A stretch of 64,000 nucleotides of DNA from CAZLQF01 sp964561545 (GCA_964561545.1 CAZLQF010000006.1:1-64000); one strand, 5' to 3'; shown: positions 35,908 to 46,763, counted from the stretch's first letter. Translations and numbers: made by a program. The notes: generated by a model not told the origin, from the letters alone.

Positions 35908-36759
35908 TTAAAATGCTATATATTGTTCGGGATCTACGGGCTCGCCATCATACCATAACTCAAAATGCAAATGGGGCCCTCTGCTTAATTCGCCTGTTTC
36001 ACCAATAATTGAAATCACCTCACCAGCTTCAACGAAATTACCAACTTTTTTTAACAATTCAGAATTGTGCTTATAAACGGAAACGAGATTATTCGTATGT
36101 TGAAGGATGATGACATGGCCTGTTGAGGCTGACCATTCAGCAAATACCACAACACCATCTAATGCTGCTTTAATACCAACATCTGAAGGCCCTACAATAT
36201 CCACCGCATAATGTTCTTTCGATCTTTGATAATTCTCAGTTACAACCCCTTTTAGTGGTGTAAAAAAAGCATAATCTGAAACATCCTTTTTTTCAGAAAC
36301 GTTGGGTTCGAACATTGGGGTATAAGAATCACGATTTTCGTAATTTGTTTGCAAAAGCGTGTCTACATTAGAGGAAGTATCAACCACCAAATCTTTCCGT
36401 TTTACTTCCTGCGTTTGGTTAAGGTTTTCAATGTTACCGGTGTCTGGTGCCATATTTCCGTTAAGAATGTTTTTCACATTGTTTAAATAGGCTTTTTGGC
36501 GCGCTAAAACCTTCTCTAAAGAATCTGCTCGGTAGTTAAGTCGATTGACCTTTTTACGGGTTTCTATATCACCATAACCGGGTATATAGGTTTTTAAAGG
36601 TGTAAAAACGATCAACAAAAAGGTCAATGCAAACATTAGTACAAAAAATATGCTAAAAAAGGTCAATAAATTAAGCCCCTTAAAAGAAAAGGATCCTTTT
36701 TCCTCAAAATTTTTGTCATTTAAAATGACAAACCGGTATTTATTTTTAAGTCTTCTCAA
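35908..36759 (-). CDS. M23 (LytM-type) peptidoglycan endopeptidase
   Basis: A 283-residue inner-membrane anchored protein: membrane helix at about 28-52, a coiled linker, then an M23 domain from about residue 170. The zinc ligands appear in HYAVDIVG and GPHLHFELW, so the enzyme should be active against peptide cross-bridges. The start is TTG at 36759. The neighbouring bactofilin, whose ATG lies 28 bases downstream of this gene's stop, is the probable scaffold partner. Confidence 0.92.
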   Translation of the reverse strand: MRRLKNKYRFVILNDKNFEEKGSFSFKGLNLLTFFSIFFVLMFALTFLLIVFTPLKTYIPGYGDIETRKKVNRLNYRADSLEKVLARQKAYLNNVKNILNGNMAPDTGNIENLNQTQEVKRKDLVVDTSSNVDTLLQTNYENRDSYTPMFEPNVSEKKDVSDYAFFTPLKGVVTENYQRSKEHYAVDIVGPSDVGIKAALDGVVVFAEWSASTGHVIILQHTNNLVSVYKHNSELLKKVGNFVEAGEVISIIGETGELSRGPHLHFELWYDGEPVDPEQYIAF

Positions 36760-36874
36760 ATATTTGTTTGGATTTAAACAAGCCTTACTAACAAGGAATT
36801 AAATAAAATTAAAATAATTTTGTCTGCGCAAAGTTATTACAACAAATTGAAACCTTAAAAAGTAGTAATATAGC

Positions 36875-39544
36875 TTGCAAAAGCGAATTTTAAATCTTGT
36901 TGCCATATTTTGTACTTTATTGGTACTTTCAGGATGTAATGCACTCGAGGGCACTCAGTTAGCCAAGTTTTACCATGATGTGACGGCTAAATACAATGGC
37001 TACTTCAACGCCCGGGAGCTCATGAAGGATGTGGAGGAGCAAGTCCAAAAAAGCCAAAAAGAAGATTACACTGAAATTTTAGCGGTCTATGAGCTGGGTG
37101 ATCAAAAAATTGCTAAAAGTGTAACTGGCAAGTGCGACAAAGTTATTAAAAAAACTACCAAAGTCATTCAAAATCATGACGTAAGTAAATGGGTGGATGA
37201 TTGCTATTTTCAAATGGCCAAGGCTTATCTTTACAAAGGAGATCACTACGCAGCTTTAGAAACTTTTAAATTTATACAGAACAAGTTTGAAGGTAACATC
37301 AGAGCTTATGAATCAATGATATGGATGGTTTTAACCAACATACAGCTCGAAAATTACAATGATGCCCAGGCCATTTTAACGCGTATCGACAGTGAAGATG
37401 AATTTCCTGATGAACTCAATAAAGATCTGAACTTAACTAAAGCTTACCTTAACATCAAACTCGAAGAATACCAAAATGCTGTACAACCCCTAAGAATTGG
37501 ACTGCCCTACATTGATGAAAAATATCGTCAAAATAGGATTAATTTCATACTGGCACAAGTTTACCAGGAAACCGGCCAATGTCAGCAAGCTTCTAAATTG
37601 TACGGTCAGGTTTTGAGCAAAACGCCCCCCTATGAATTGGCATTCCATGCGCGTCTTAACCGTTCTAAATGTTTGAGGAAAACAGCAGGTAAAAGCACAA
37701 AGGAGGTCAAGGAAGATCTTTTGGAAATGGTGGAGGATGATAAAAACATTGAATATTTTGGTCAGATCTACTACGAATTGGCCCTCATAGCTTTTAGCCA
37801 AGGCAATAGAGATTTAGGCACAAAATACCTTAAAAAATCTATTAGGACCAATCAAGGGAATAAAGGCCAAAAAGGCAAGTCTTATTTGGCGCTGGCCCGT
37901 TACTTCTTTGACAAAACAGCATATAAAAAGGCTAAAGCTTATTATGACAGTACCATGATGTTCTTAAAAGAAGATCATCCTTCCTATGAAAGGATAGCGT
38001 CAAAAAATGAAGTCCTTAATGAGCTTATCAAAAACATTCAAAAAATTGAAGTACAGGATAGCCTGCAAGATATGGCTGAGCTAAGCCAAGAGGAACTTAA
38101 AAACAAAATCCAAAAGGATATAAAAGCATATAAAGAAAACCAAAAAGCACAAAAAAAAGAAGAAAAAAGAAGAGAGCGAGCACAAGAACGTCAACGGAGA
38201 GTGGGAAATAATAGGAATCGTAGCAATACCCGATCTGAATCAACTGGTGGCAACGACCAGTTTGGCGGCCAGGATGGAGCCTGGTATTTTTACAATCCAA
38301 GAGCTTTGGGCGTAGGTTATTCCAATTTTCAAGAAAATTGGGGCAATCGGCCGCTTATCGATAATTGGCGGTTTAAAACTAAAGAATCTCGGGAAGCAAG
38401 AGCTGAGCGTAAGGGTCAAGAAGGGGACCAACTAACAGGGTTAGATACCGCTAACCAGAAGAACTTAGCAGGCAATGATAAGATGCCCGAAAACTTTTCA
38501 GAGCTTCCAAGGGCTAAACAGCAGTTTTATTTAAACATACCTTTTACCCCTCCGCAAATGAGTGCTTCCAATAATGAAATAGAAGAAGCGCTTTATCAAT
38601 TAGGGAACATTTATGAACAAGACCTGAAAGATTACCAAATGGCGGTAAATGAATACAAACAATTGTTAGAGCGTTTTCCCGAAACCTCATACAAAGTTCA
38701 AGCCTACTACCACTTGTACAAATCTTTCAAAAACATGGGTAATGAGAAAAAAGCTCAGCAATACAAAAACAAATTATTATCTGAATTTCCCGAAAGCGAG
38801 TACGCCATACTGATTAAAGACCCCAAGCAGTTCCGGCAGATGAAAACCCAGGAAACCAACCCTCAATTAGAAAATCATTATTTTAAAACTTACCAGGCTT
38901 ATCAAAATGATAATTGTAGTCAAGTAATTGCGCGTAAGAATGCAGTAGACACCATGTTTACTGACAATTACTTAAGGGCTAAATACCAATACCTCAACCT
39001 GCTGTGTAAAGGAAAAAATGATACCATTACAGTTTTTAAGGAAAACCTTAAACAATTCACCAACAAGTATCCCGATCAGGCCATTGCCAATCATGCCCAA
39101 AACGTACTGGATTATTTAAACAAGTTGGATGAAAAAGGTACTGCTAAAGAAACCCAAGCTAAATTTAGCACTCCCTTTAAACTTGGTGACCAAAAACCTC
39201 ACATGTACTTAATGATCTTTGCTTTGGATTCCGGTCAAACGAATTCAATAAAAGGTTCATTTTCCAATTACAACCAAAATTATTACGAATTCCTAAATCT
39301 AAAAACCAGGGATATTCTTTACAATAAAGATACGCAAATGGTTGCTGTAAAAGGTTTTAAAGATAAAGCGCAAGCCCTTAAATACATGAACAGTTTAGAA
39401 GCAGATGGCGAATTCCAGAACAAACTCAAAGTTGATAGCTATTCACATTATGTGATTTCAGAAGAGAATTTTAAAATTTTTAGAAAAAGGAAAAACTTAA
39501 GTATTTATAAAAAGTATTTTAACCTAACTTACATAGAAGAATAA
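36875..39544 (+). CDS. Type IX secretion lipoprotein PorW/SprE homologue (TPR protein)
   Basis: An 889-residue lipoprotein: the signal ends LLVLSGC with Cys21. The N-terminal segment with FYHDVTAKYNGYFNA is the mark of the PorW/SprE family required for type IX secretion and gliding. Tetratricopeptide repeats cover most of the rest (for example ALYQLGNIYEQDLKDYQMA). A Lys/Arg/Glu/Asn-rich linker lies near 405-455. The start is TTG at 36875; TAA three codons upstream forces it. A TAATTTTG box at 36815-36822 may be its -7 promoter element. Family call by recognition, not by search. Confidence 0.85.
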   Translation: MQKRILNLVAIFCTLLVLSGCNALEGTQLAKFYHDVTAKYNGYFNARELMKDVEEQVQKSQKEDYTEILAVYELGDQKIAKSVTGKCDKVIKKTTKVIQNHDVSKWVDDCYFQMAKAYLYKGDHYAALETFKFIQNKFEGNIRAYESMIWMVLTNIQLENYNDAQAILTRIDSEDEFPDELNKDLNLTKAYLNIKLEEYQNAVQPLRIGLPYIDEKYRQNRINFILAQVYQETGQCQQASKLYGQVLSKTPPYELAFHARLNRSKCLRKTAGKSTKEVKEDLLEMVEDDKNIEYFGQIYYELALIAFSQGNRDLGTKYLKKSIRTNQGNKGQKGKSYLALARYFFDKTAYKKAKAYYDSTMMFLKEDHPSYERIASKNEVLNELIKNIQKIEVQDSLQDMAELSQEELKNKIQKDIKAYKENQKAQKKEEKRRERAQERQRRVGNNRNRSNTRSESTGGNDQFGGQDGAWYFYNPRALGVGYSNFQENWGNRPLIDNWRFKTKESREARAERKGQEGDQLTGLDTANQKNLAGNDKMPENFSELPRAKQQFYLNIPFTPPQMSASNNEIEEALYQLGNIYEQDLKDYQMAVNEYKQLLERFPETSYKVQAYYHLYKSFKNMGNEKKAQQYKNKLLSEFPESEYAILIKDPKQFRQMKTQETNPQLENHYFKTYQAYQNDNCSQVIARKNAVDTMFTDNYLRAKYQYLNLLCKGKNDTITVFKENLKQFTNKYPDQAIANHAQNVLDYLNKLDEKGTAKETQAKFSTPFKLGDQKPHMYLMIFALDSGQTNSIKGSFSNYNQNYYEFLNLKTRDILYNKDTQMVAVKGFKDKAQALKYMNSLEADGEFQNKLKVDSYSHYVISEENFKIFRKRKNLSIYKKYFNLTYIEE

Positions 39545-39556
39545 GCACGCTTAACA

Positions 39557-41764
39557 ATGGCAAATAAAAAAAGGCAAAAGGCTCAGCCCAATTACAAGAA
39601 ATACCTATTAATTGCTTGGAGTATTTTCTTTTTGCTTATTTTAACAGTGGTAGGTTTTATTACTGCTATTATCAACGGCGTTTTTGGCGAATTACCCTCT
39701 ACCACCAAACTTGAAAACCCCGATGTTCCACTTGCCTCTGTGGTATATTCAGCTGATAGCGTTAAGCTTGGGAAGTATTTTGATGAAAACCGTACCAACA
39801 TCACTTATCAAGAAATAAGCCCAAATCTCGTCAATAGTTTAATTGCCATAGAAGATGCTCGTTTTTATCAGCATGCAGGTATAGACCTCAAAAGTTTATT
39901 CAGGGTTGGCATTAAGACGATCTTAATGGGAAGGGAAAAAGCAGGAGGCGGAAGTACCATTACGCAGCAATTGGCTAAAAATCTATTCCCACGCGAACAC
40001 TTTAGCAACCCCGTTGAAATTGTGATAAGAAAACTCAAAGAGTGGGTCATTGCAGTTAGACTTGAACGGTATTATACTAAAAGAGAAATCCTTACGATGT
40101 ATTTTAATACTGTAGATTTTGGCTCCAATGCACATGGTATTCAAGCTGCTACCTACACATTCTTTAACAAGCCTCCTGATGCCGTTAAAGTTGAAGAAGC
40201 TGCTACATTGGTCGGCCTGTTGAAAGCTACCAATTATTATTCACCGGTTTACAATCCCGAAAACTCAAAACAAAGAAGGAATGTGGTACTTAACCAGATG
40301 GAAAGAATGGGGTTCATCTCTGCAAAAGCTTGCGATTCATTGGTCCAGAAAGGCATCAACCTTAATTACAATGTGGAAAGTCATAACGAGGGGCAAGCTC
40401 GTTACTTTAGGGCGCATTTAAGGCAAAGGCTGGATGAGTGGTGCGAGAAAAACGGATATGACCTTTATACCGATGGCCTTAAGATTCATACTACCATCAA
40501 TAGTAAGATGCAAAAGCATGCGAAAAAGGCCTCAAAAAGCCATTTAGGTAATTTACAACAAACTTTTTATGATCACTGGGAAGGATACGGACCACCTTGG
40601 GGTAAGCAAACCCAGATTCTTGATCAAGGCATGAAGCAATCTGATCGATACCGAAAACTTAAAGCCAAAGGGGTATCAGAAGATTCTATAAAAAAAATAT
40701 TCCAAAAGCCAACAGATATGACCGTATTCAGCTATGAGGGCGAAAAAGATACGGTTATGACCCCTTGGGATTCTGTCAAATATTACCAGTATTTCCTCCA
40801 CCCAGGATTTATGGCCATGAATCCTGAAAACGGCCACATTAAAGCTTGGGTGGGTGGCGTTAATTTCAAGTATTTCAAGTACGACCATGTTAACCCTTCC
40901 GCTAAGCGACAAGTAGGCTCCACCTTCAAACCATTCGTCTACACCGTTGCCGCTATGAACGGGTACTCGCCTTGCTTTCAGATCCCTAATGTACCAGTAG
41001 TCTTTGAGGAATACGACAATTGGTCACCCAAAAACGCAAGCAGGGAATATGGAGGTAAATATCCCATGAAATATGGGCTTTCCAACTCCATTAATTGTAT
41101 TACAGCTTATCTCATTAAGCAAGTTGGCCCGGAATCCGTAGTTCAATTGGCCAATCGGATGGGAATAAGAAGTAAAATCGAGGCTTACCCGTCAATCGCA
41201 TTAGGTACTTCTGATGTTTCCGTATTCGAAATGGTGAGTGCCTTTAACACCTATGCCAATAAAGGCGTATGGATCGAACCGACTTACATTACCAGGATAG
41301 AGGATAAGAATGGCAATGTTTTAAAAAGATTTGTACCTAAAACTATTGAGGTATTGGATAAAACCACCAACTACATCATGCTTGATATGCTGAAAAACGT
41401 AGTCAATGAAGGTACTGCAAGACGTTTAAGGTACGATCATAACTTGAGTAATGAAATAGCAGCAAAAACCGGAACAACTCAAAATCAATCAGATGGATGG
41501 TTTTTAGGTGCAGTTCCTAATTTAACGGCTGGTGTTTGGGTGGGTGCTCAAAACCGCAGTGTACACTTCAGAAACATAACCCTTGGGCAAGGGGCCAATA
41601 TGGCACTCCCAATCTGGGCCAAATTCATGAAATCTTGTTATGACGATCCTCAACTCAATATCTCCAAAGAACCCTTCGAAAAAATTGAAGAGGAATTACC
41701 TGTGGTTATAGACTGTTCCGATTATGAACAAGGTGAAGGCAGTCAAGGGGATTTAAATTTTTAA
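39557..41764 (+). CDS. Class A penicillin-binding protein 1A (transglycosylase/transpeptidase)
   Basis: A 735-residue bifunctional peptidoglycan synthase anchored by one N-terminal helix (about 15-36). The GT51 domain shows EDARFYQHAGID with the catalytic glutamate, and GGSTITQQLAKNLF. The transpeptidase shows the SxxK serine in VGSTFKPF, SNSIN, and KTGTTQNQSDGWF. All catalytic motifs are intact. It follows porW/sprE by 12 bases, so they probably share a transcript. Confidence 0.96.
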   Translation: MANKKRQKAQPNYKKYLLIAWSIFFLLILTVVGFITAIINGVFGELPSTTKLENPDVPLASVVYSADSVKLGKYFDENRTNITYQEISPNLVNSLIAIEDARFYQHAGIDLKSLFRVGIKTILMGREKAGGGSTITQQLAKNLFPREHFSNPVEIVIRKLKEWVIAVRLERYYTKREILTMYFNTVDFGSNAHGIQAATYTFFNKPPDAVKVEEAATLVGLLKATNYYSPVYNPENSKQRRNVVLNQMERMGFISAKACDSLVQKGINLNYNVESHNEGQARYFRAHLRQRLDEWCEKNGYDLYTDGLKIHTTINSKMQKHAKKASKSHLGNLQQTFYDHWEGYGPPWGKQTQILDQGMKQSDRYRKLKAKGVSEDSIKKIFQKPTDMTVFSYEGEKDTVMTPWDSVKYYQYFLHPGFMAMNPENGHIKAWVGGVNFKYFKYDHVNPSAKRQVGSTFKPFVYTVAAMNGYSPCFQIPNVPVVFEEYDNWSPKNASREYGGKYPMKYGLSNSINCITAYLIKQVGPESVVQLANRMGIRSKIEAYPSIALGTSDVSVFEMVSAFNTYANKGVWIEPTYITRIEDKNGNVLKRFVPKTIEVLDKTTNYIMLDMLKNVVNEGTARRLRYDHNLSNEIAAKTGTTQNQSDGWFLGAVPNLTAGVWVGAQNRSVHFRNITLGQGANMALPIWAKFMKSCYDDPQLNISKEPFEKIEEELPVVIDCSDYEQGEGSQGDLNF

Positions 41765-41938
41765 TCCCTACAGCTAAGTAACTTAAAATTTTGGCCACCC
41801 TCGCTGGCAATTTTGTTACATACTTTACTGGATTAGAAGGAACATAAAATTGGCTAATAGTTTAAACCTAAATCTTGCATATTCTGGGTAATTACATAAA
41901 ATAAATTTAAAAACTCGATTAGCTTTTAATTATAGGGC

Positions 41939-43759
41939 ATGAAGAACGTGAAGGACCACCTTAAAACACAACTTGAAGTACTCCCCCTAAAGCCAGGCGT
42001 ATATAAATTTTACGATAAGGATGGTGAATTGCTTTACATTGGTAAAGCCCAAAGCCTCAAAAAGCGTGTTTCCTCCTATTTTACAGGTAGAACCAGCGAA
42101 AACGCAAGAATTACTTTAATGATCTCTAAAATCAATGAGATCGATTATACGGTAGTAGATACCGAATACGATGCCCTGCTACTTGAAAACAGCCTCATCA
42201 AAAAATACCAGCCCAGGTATAATGTTAACCTTAAAGACGGCAAAACCTACCCTTATATCGTGATCAAAAATGAAAGATTCCCGAGGGTTTTCCATACTCG
42301 TAACTTGTCAAATGATGGCTCTGAGTACTATGGCCCTTATGCATCCGTAAGCATCATGTATCAAGTACTCGATTTAATCCGCAAATTGTTCCCAACCCGT
42401 AGTTGCCATTATGACCTAAGCGAAGAAAACATTCAAGCAGGGAAGTTCAGGGTATGCCTCGATTATCACATAAATCTTTGTAAAGGCCCTTGCGAGGGGC
42501 TTCAAAGTGAGGAAGCCTACATGGAAAACATCCGCTACATTAAGGAAGTCCTCAAAGGCAATAACCAATATGTATTAAAACGCTTAAAAACCCTATTGGA
42601 CCAAGCATCTAACAATTTTGAATTTGAAAAAGCGCAGGATTACAAAAACAAAATTGATGCTCTTCAAAAATTCCAGGCAAAATCTACTGTTGTCAACCGA
42701 AGTATTCACAATGTAGATGTTTTCACCATTTACTCTAAAGACCAAAAATCCTACATCAATTACTTAAAAATTTCTAATGGGTCGATTATTCAAACCCATA
42801 CTGTAGAGTATAAGAAGAAGCTCAATGAGAGCGATCAATATATATTGCTGCTTGCTATTGCAGACATTCGCGATAAATTTAAAAGTGGATCAGAGGAAAT
42901 TATCGTACCATTTGACCCAGGCATGGAACTCGAAGGCATCAAGGTTCATGTACCCATCAAAGGTGATAAGAAGAAATTGTTAGACTTGTCCCGCAAAAAT
43001 GCCTTTTACTTCTACCAGGATCGTATGGAGCAAGAAAGTAAACAGTTACCTAAATCGGAGAAGGTTAAGAATTTTCTGGAAAAAGTACGAAAAGACATTG
43101 ACCTTCCCCAAAAACCCGAACATATTGAAGGATTTGACAATTCTAACATACAAGGAACTAATCCTGTAGCTGCGATGGTATGCTTTAAAGCTGGTAAACC
43201 CAGCAAAAAGGATTACCGGCATTACAACATCAAAACAGTAGAGGGGCCTGATGATTATGCCAGCATGGAAGAAGTGGTTTATAGAAGATATAAACGGTTG
43301 ATGGATGAAGAAAAGCCCTTACCTCAATTATTAGTGATTGATGGCGGCAAAGGTCAACTTAATGCCGCGTTTAAAAGTTTAAAGCAGCTTGGTTTAGAAA
43401 ATGAAATACCGGTAATTGGCATTGCAAAACGGTTGGAAGAAATCTACAAACCAGGGGACCCTTATCCATTGGCCATTGATAAAAAATCGGAGACACTCAA
43501 ACTTATCCAACACATCAGAGACGAAGCACATCGATTTGGCTTGAAACATCATCGCGGTAAACGGGTTAAGCAAAGCTTATCAAATGAATTGGAAAAAATA
43601 CAAGGCATTGGTCCTCAAACAGCCAAAAGCTTGTTATCAAAATTCAAATCAGTTAAAAAAGTAAAGGAGGCTCCAGAAGAGGATTTGGCGGATATGGTTG
43701 GCAAGGACAAAGCCCAAAAGATCAAAGCTCATTTTGATTCTAACTATAAGGTTCAGTAA
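41939..43759 (+). CDS. uvrC: Excinuclease ABC subunit C
   Basis: A 606-residue nucleotide excision repair nuclease. The GIY-YIG domain (PGVYKFYDKDGELLYIGKA) makes the 3' cut. A UvrB-interacting helix pair lies around residues 200-240. The RNase H-like domain has IEGFDNSNIQGTNPVAAMVCF and LLVIDGGKGQLNA, and two helix-hairpin-helix motifs end the protein (KIQGIGPQTAKSLLSKF). ATG at 41939. Confidence 0.97.
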   Translation: MKNVKDHLKTQLEVLPLKPGVYKFYDKDGELLYIGKAQSLKKRVSSYFTGRTSENARITLMISKINEIDYTVVDTEYDALLLENSLIKKYQPRYNVNLKDGKTYPYIVIKNERFPRVFHTRNLSNDGSEYYGPYASVSIMYQVLDLIRKLFPTRSCHYDLSEENIQAGKFRVCLDYHINLCKGPCEGLQSEEAYMENIRYIKEVLKGNNQYVLKRLKTLLDQASNNFEFEKAQDYKNKIDALQKFQAKSTVVNRSIHNVDVFTIYSKDQKSYINYLKISNGSIIQTHTVEYKKKLNESDQYILLLAIADIRDKFKSGSEEIIVPFDPGMELEGIKVHVPIKGDKKKLLDLSRKNAFYFYQDRMEQESKQLPKSEKVKNFLEKVRKDIDLPQKPEHIEGFDNSNIQGTNPVAAMVCFKAGKPSKKDYRHYNIKTVEGPDDYASMEEVVYRRYKRLMDEEKPLPQLLVIDGGKGQLNAAFKSLKQLGLENEIPVIGIAKRLEEIYKPGDPYPLAIDKKSETLKLIQHIRDEAHRFGLKHHRGKRVKQSLSNELEKIQGIGPQTAKSLLSKFKSVKKVKEAPEEDLADMVGKDKAQKIKAHFDSNYKVQ

Positions 43760-43766
43760 AAAAGCC

Positions 43767-43791
43767 TTTATGCCTTGATGGCGTAAATTTT
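43767..43791 (+). terminator. Possible terminator of uvrC
   Basis: TTTATGCC / GGCGTAAA with a five-base loop and one T-G pair, followed by TTTT, begins eight bases after the stop. Confidence 0.5.
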
Positions 43792-43949
43792 AACCAAACA
43801 TTGATCTCATAACCGAAAAAAGGCCTACGCATATTTGAAAGAAATTGAAAAAGTAAACAACCAATCAAATTTCATTACCTTTATCAAAACAAAATCCCCG
43901 TTGGCCATATTAACTTAAAAAAATGACCTTATAATTTCTTTTTATTGGC

Positions 43950-44981
43950 TTAATCGTTTTGATTGGTTTCAATTATTTGGAAGAGTTCATCTAATTTAGG
44001 CGTCAAGATAATTTCCGTCCTTCTATTTTTCCGCCTGGCTTCAGGTGTATCACCTTCAGCAACCGGAGCATAAGGACCTCTACCTGCTGCAATGAGCCGA
44101 TCAGGGCTAATATTTCCTTTGTTTTCCAGAATCCTCACTACTTCACTAGCTCTTAATACACTCAGCTCCCAATTATCTTTAATATCACTGCCACTGATCA
44201 ATTTTTGGTCATCAGTATGACCTTCTACCATAATATTAACAGAAGGATTGTTTTTAAGCACATCGGCAATCTCCATTAACGCTTCTTCCCCTCCCTTATC
44301 AATATTGTACTGTCCGGATTCGAACAAAAGGCTCTCTTGTAAAGAAACATAAACCTTGCTGTTTTTCATCTCCACACTTAAACCGCTATTGCGAAATCCA
44401 TAAAGGGCATCGGCAACTGTATTTTTTAAAGAATTAACAATAGAATCCTTTCTCTTCAAAACTGATTCCAATTCTTTTACCCGCTTTTCACGTTCCATTA
44501 AATCCCTTCTTAGGGTATCAAGTTCATTATTTCGATTTTGTAGTTCTGCTTCTCTATCTAATAACTTTTGCTCTTTTTCTTTAAGCTCTGCCCTTAAATT
44601 GTTTAAGTCTTTTATTAAAGTTTGGGTCTTCTCAGCTTTATCTGATAACAATTCCTTGTTACTTTCAATCAACTTTTCGTAGTTCCTATTGAGTTGATCG
44701 TTCAGTTTTTTAAGCTTTCTGATGGAATTGCCCATCAAAGAAGTATCCTTTGCTAATTTTTCGGCCTCTTTTTGGACGTCTTGAAGCTCACCGATTTTTT
44801 CCTTATAACTTTGATTTAATTCCTTATATTCCGATTTCAAAGTTTCAAGCTCCTTATTGCAAGTATCTAATTCCTTTTGTAAAGCTGCTTTATCTTTTCT
44901 AAGGTCTTCTACTTTTCTTTGTGGAACGCAAGCAATTAGAAACACACTGGCGACTCCCAGCATCAATAAAACCTGTTTCAT
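43950..44981 (-). CDS. OmpA/MotB-domain lipoprotein with coiled coil
   Basis: A 343-residue lipoprotein (lipobox LIAC, Cys18). Residues about 25-190 form an unbroken Lys/Glu/Leu heptad coiled coil. The OmpA-like peptidoglycan-binding domain follows, with VNIMVEGHTDDQ, NWELSVLRASEVVRIL and RRKNRRTEIIL. It probably tethers outer membrane and cell wall across the periplasm. ATG start, 23 bases after the RNase G gene. Confidence 0.9.
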   Translation of the reverse strand: MKQVLLMLGVASVFLIACVPQRKVEDLRKDKAALQKELDTCNKELETLKSEYKELNQSYKEKIGELQDVQKEAEKLAKDTSLMGNSIRKLKKLNDQLNRNYEKLIESNKELLSDKAEKTQTLIKDLNNLRAELKEKEQKLLDREAELQNRNNELDTLRRDLMEREKRVKELESVLKRKDSIVNSLKNTVADALYGFRNSGLSVEMKNSKVYVSLQESLLFESGQYNIDKGGEEALMEIADVLKNNPSVNIMVEGHTDDQKLISGSDIKDNWELSVLRASEVVRILENKGNISPDRLIAAGRGPYAPVAEGDTPEARRKNRRTEIILTPKLDELFQIIETNQND

Positions 44982-45003
44982 AGTATTCGATTTAAAAATT
45001 ACG

Positions 45004-46563
45004 TTAAGTAGACTGAATATCTTTTCTGTCCTTATTTAAAAGATAGAATTGTGTCAAATATAGGGATTCCGAGGGTTCAACCTTGATCCACAATTTGTAT
45101 TTAGCCATCCACTTCATCCTCAAACTTGGAAAGCCCTTGCTAAGATAAGCTGATATATAAGGATGCACCTGTAAATTAACAACTTTGTATTGGGTATTTT
45201 CATGAACGTATTGAACCTGGTTTTCAATCTGGTCCACTAAAAGAATACTGGGATTGATTTCACCACTTCCTTTACAAACTGGACAGGTTTCTGCGGTTGA
45301 TATGGTTACTTCGGGCCGAACCCTTTGCCGGGTTATTTGCATTAATCCAAACTTGGTAATGGGTAAGAGTGAATATTTGGCCCGGTCATCTTTAAGCACT
45401 TCCTTCATTTTTTCGTGGATCATCTTCCGGTTTTCGGCTTTATTCATATCGATGAAATCCACTACAATAATACCCCCCATGTCGCGAAGCCTTAATTGGC
45501 GTCCGATCTCAGTAACTGATTGCAGGTTCGTTTTAACAGCGTTTTCTTCCTGCGAAATTTCTTTGGTACGCTTGCTTCCACTGTTAATGTCAATAACATG
45601 CATGGCCTCTGTGTGCTCGATCACCAAGTAAGCGCCCCCACCTACATTCACGGTTTGACCAAATAAGGATTTGATTTGGCGATCAACATCCAGGTGCTGA
45701 AAAAGCGGTGTTTTGTTTTTGTAGAATTTGATGATCTTTTGATGCTGAGGAGCAATCTCTCCAATGTAGGATTTTAGTTGATTGTAAATCCGTTTATCAT
45801 CGACCCAAATTTTATTAAAGGAGTTGTTAAGCAAATCCCTTAATAAAGTTGAAGCTCGATTGACCTCCCCAAACAGTTTTCTTTCCTTATTGGAAAGATT
45901 CTTGAAAATCTCATCCCATTTTTCGTATTGTTTGTTGAAATCTTCTTCAAGTTGCTCAACATTCTTACCTTCAGCCTGGGTCCTTACAATTACCCCAAAG
46001 TTTTTTGGTTTAATCCCGGCAATGATTTTTTTAAGGCGATCTTTTTCTTTGCGGCTTTTGACCCTCTTGGAAACGGAAATGGTATCCTTAAAGGGCATAA
46101 GAATCATGAATCTGCCTGGAATCGTAAGTTCGGAGCTAAGGCGAGGGCCTTTTGTAGAAATGGGCTCTTTAACCAATTGAACAGCAATTGGCTGACCCAC
46201 ATCTAAGACATCCGTTATTTTTCCAGATTTGTTGAGCTCATTTAAAAAACGGAAATTCTTTAAGCTACTGGTATTGAGCTTATTGCGGTAAACTTTATTT
46301 ACAAAGTCATTTAGCGTAGGAAAGTTGGGGCCCAAGTCGAGGTAATGGAGAAAAGCATCTTTTTCGTGCCCTATATCCACAAAGGCCGCATTTAGGCCAG
46401 ACATTACCTTTTTAACCTTGCCAAGATATATATCACCCACCAGAAAATCGTCACTAAGTTTTTCCTGATGGAATTCAACCAGTCCTTGATCTTCCAATAG
46501 GGCAATATTAGACACCTTGGAAGATGATTGTATTACGAGTTCCTTTTCTTGCTCATTATTCAA
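45004..46563 (-). CDS. rng: Ribonuclease G / E family endoribonuclease
   Basis: A 519-residue RNase of the Rne/Rng family, which processes rRNA and decays mRNA. It has the S1 domain (GDIYLGKVKKVMSGLNAAFVDIG), the DNase I-like catalytic site with RDMGGIIVVDFIDM, and the zinc-link CPVCKG. There is no RNase E-type scaffold tail, so RNase G is the better name. The start is TTG at 46563 (TTG AAT AAT GAG). Confidence 0.95.
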   Translation of the reverse strand: MNNEQEKELVIQSSSKVSNIALLEDQGLVEFHQEKLSDDFLVGDIYLGKVKKVMSGLNAAFVDIGHEKDAFLHYLDLGPNFPTLNDFVNKVYRNKLNTSSLKNFRFLNELNKSGKITDVLDVGQPIAVQLVKEPISTKGPRLSSELTIPGRFMILMPFKDTISVSKRVKSRKEKDRLKKIIAGIKPKNFGVIVRTQAEGKNVEQLEEDFNKQYEKWDEIFKNLSNKERKLFGEVNRASTLLRDLLNNSFNKIWVDDKRIYNQLKSYIGEIAPQHQKIIKFYKNKTPLFQHLDVDRQIKSLFGQTVNVGGGAYLVIEHTEAMHVIDINSGSKRTKEISQEENAVKTNLQSVTEIGRQLRLRDMGGIIVVDFIDMNKAENRKMIHEKMKEVLKDDRAKYSLLPITKFGLMQITRQRVRPEVTISTAETCPVCKGSGEINPSILLVDQIENQVQYVHENTQYKVVNLQVHPYISAYLSKGFPSLRMKWMAKYKLWIKVEPSESLYLTQFYLLNKDRKDIQST

Positions 46564-46763
46564 AAGCCTACCCCCCTTTGTTTGGATGTTTGGGTTAAAA
46601 TCAGGGATATCGGTCGGGCTTTAGCTCAAAAGAATAAAACCGAGTGATTGTCAATCATTGATAAATATTCAACCCATGACAATTCCCCGGTAAATTCTTC
46701 TTATAAGTTCAATCCCTTAGTAATAAACTTTTTAAAGAAATTAAGGTTGTTTAACAATTAATA

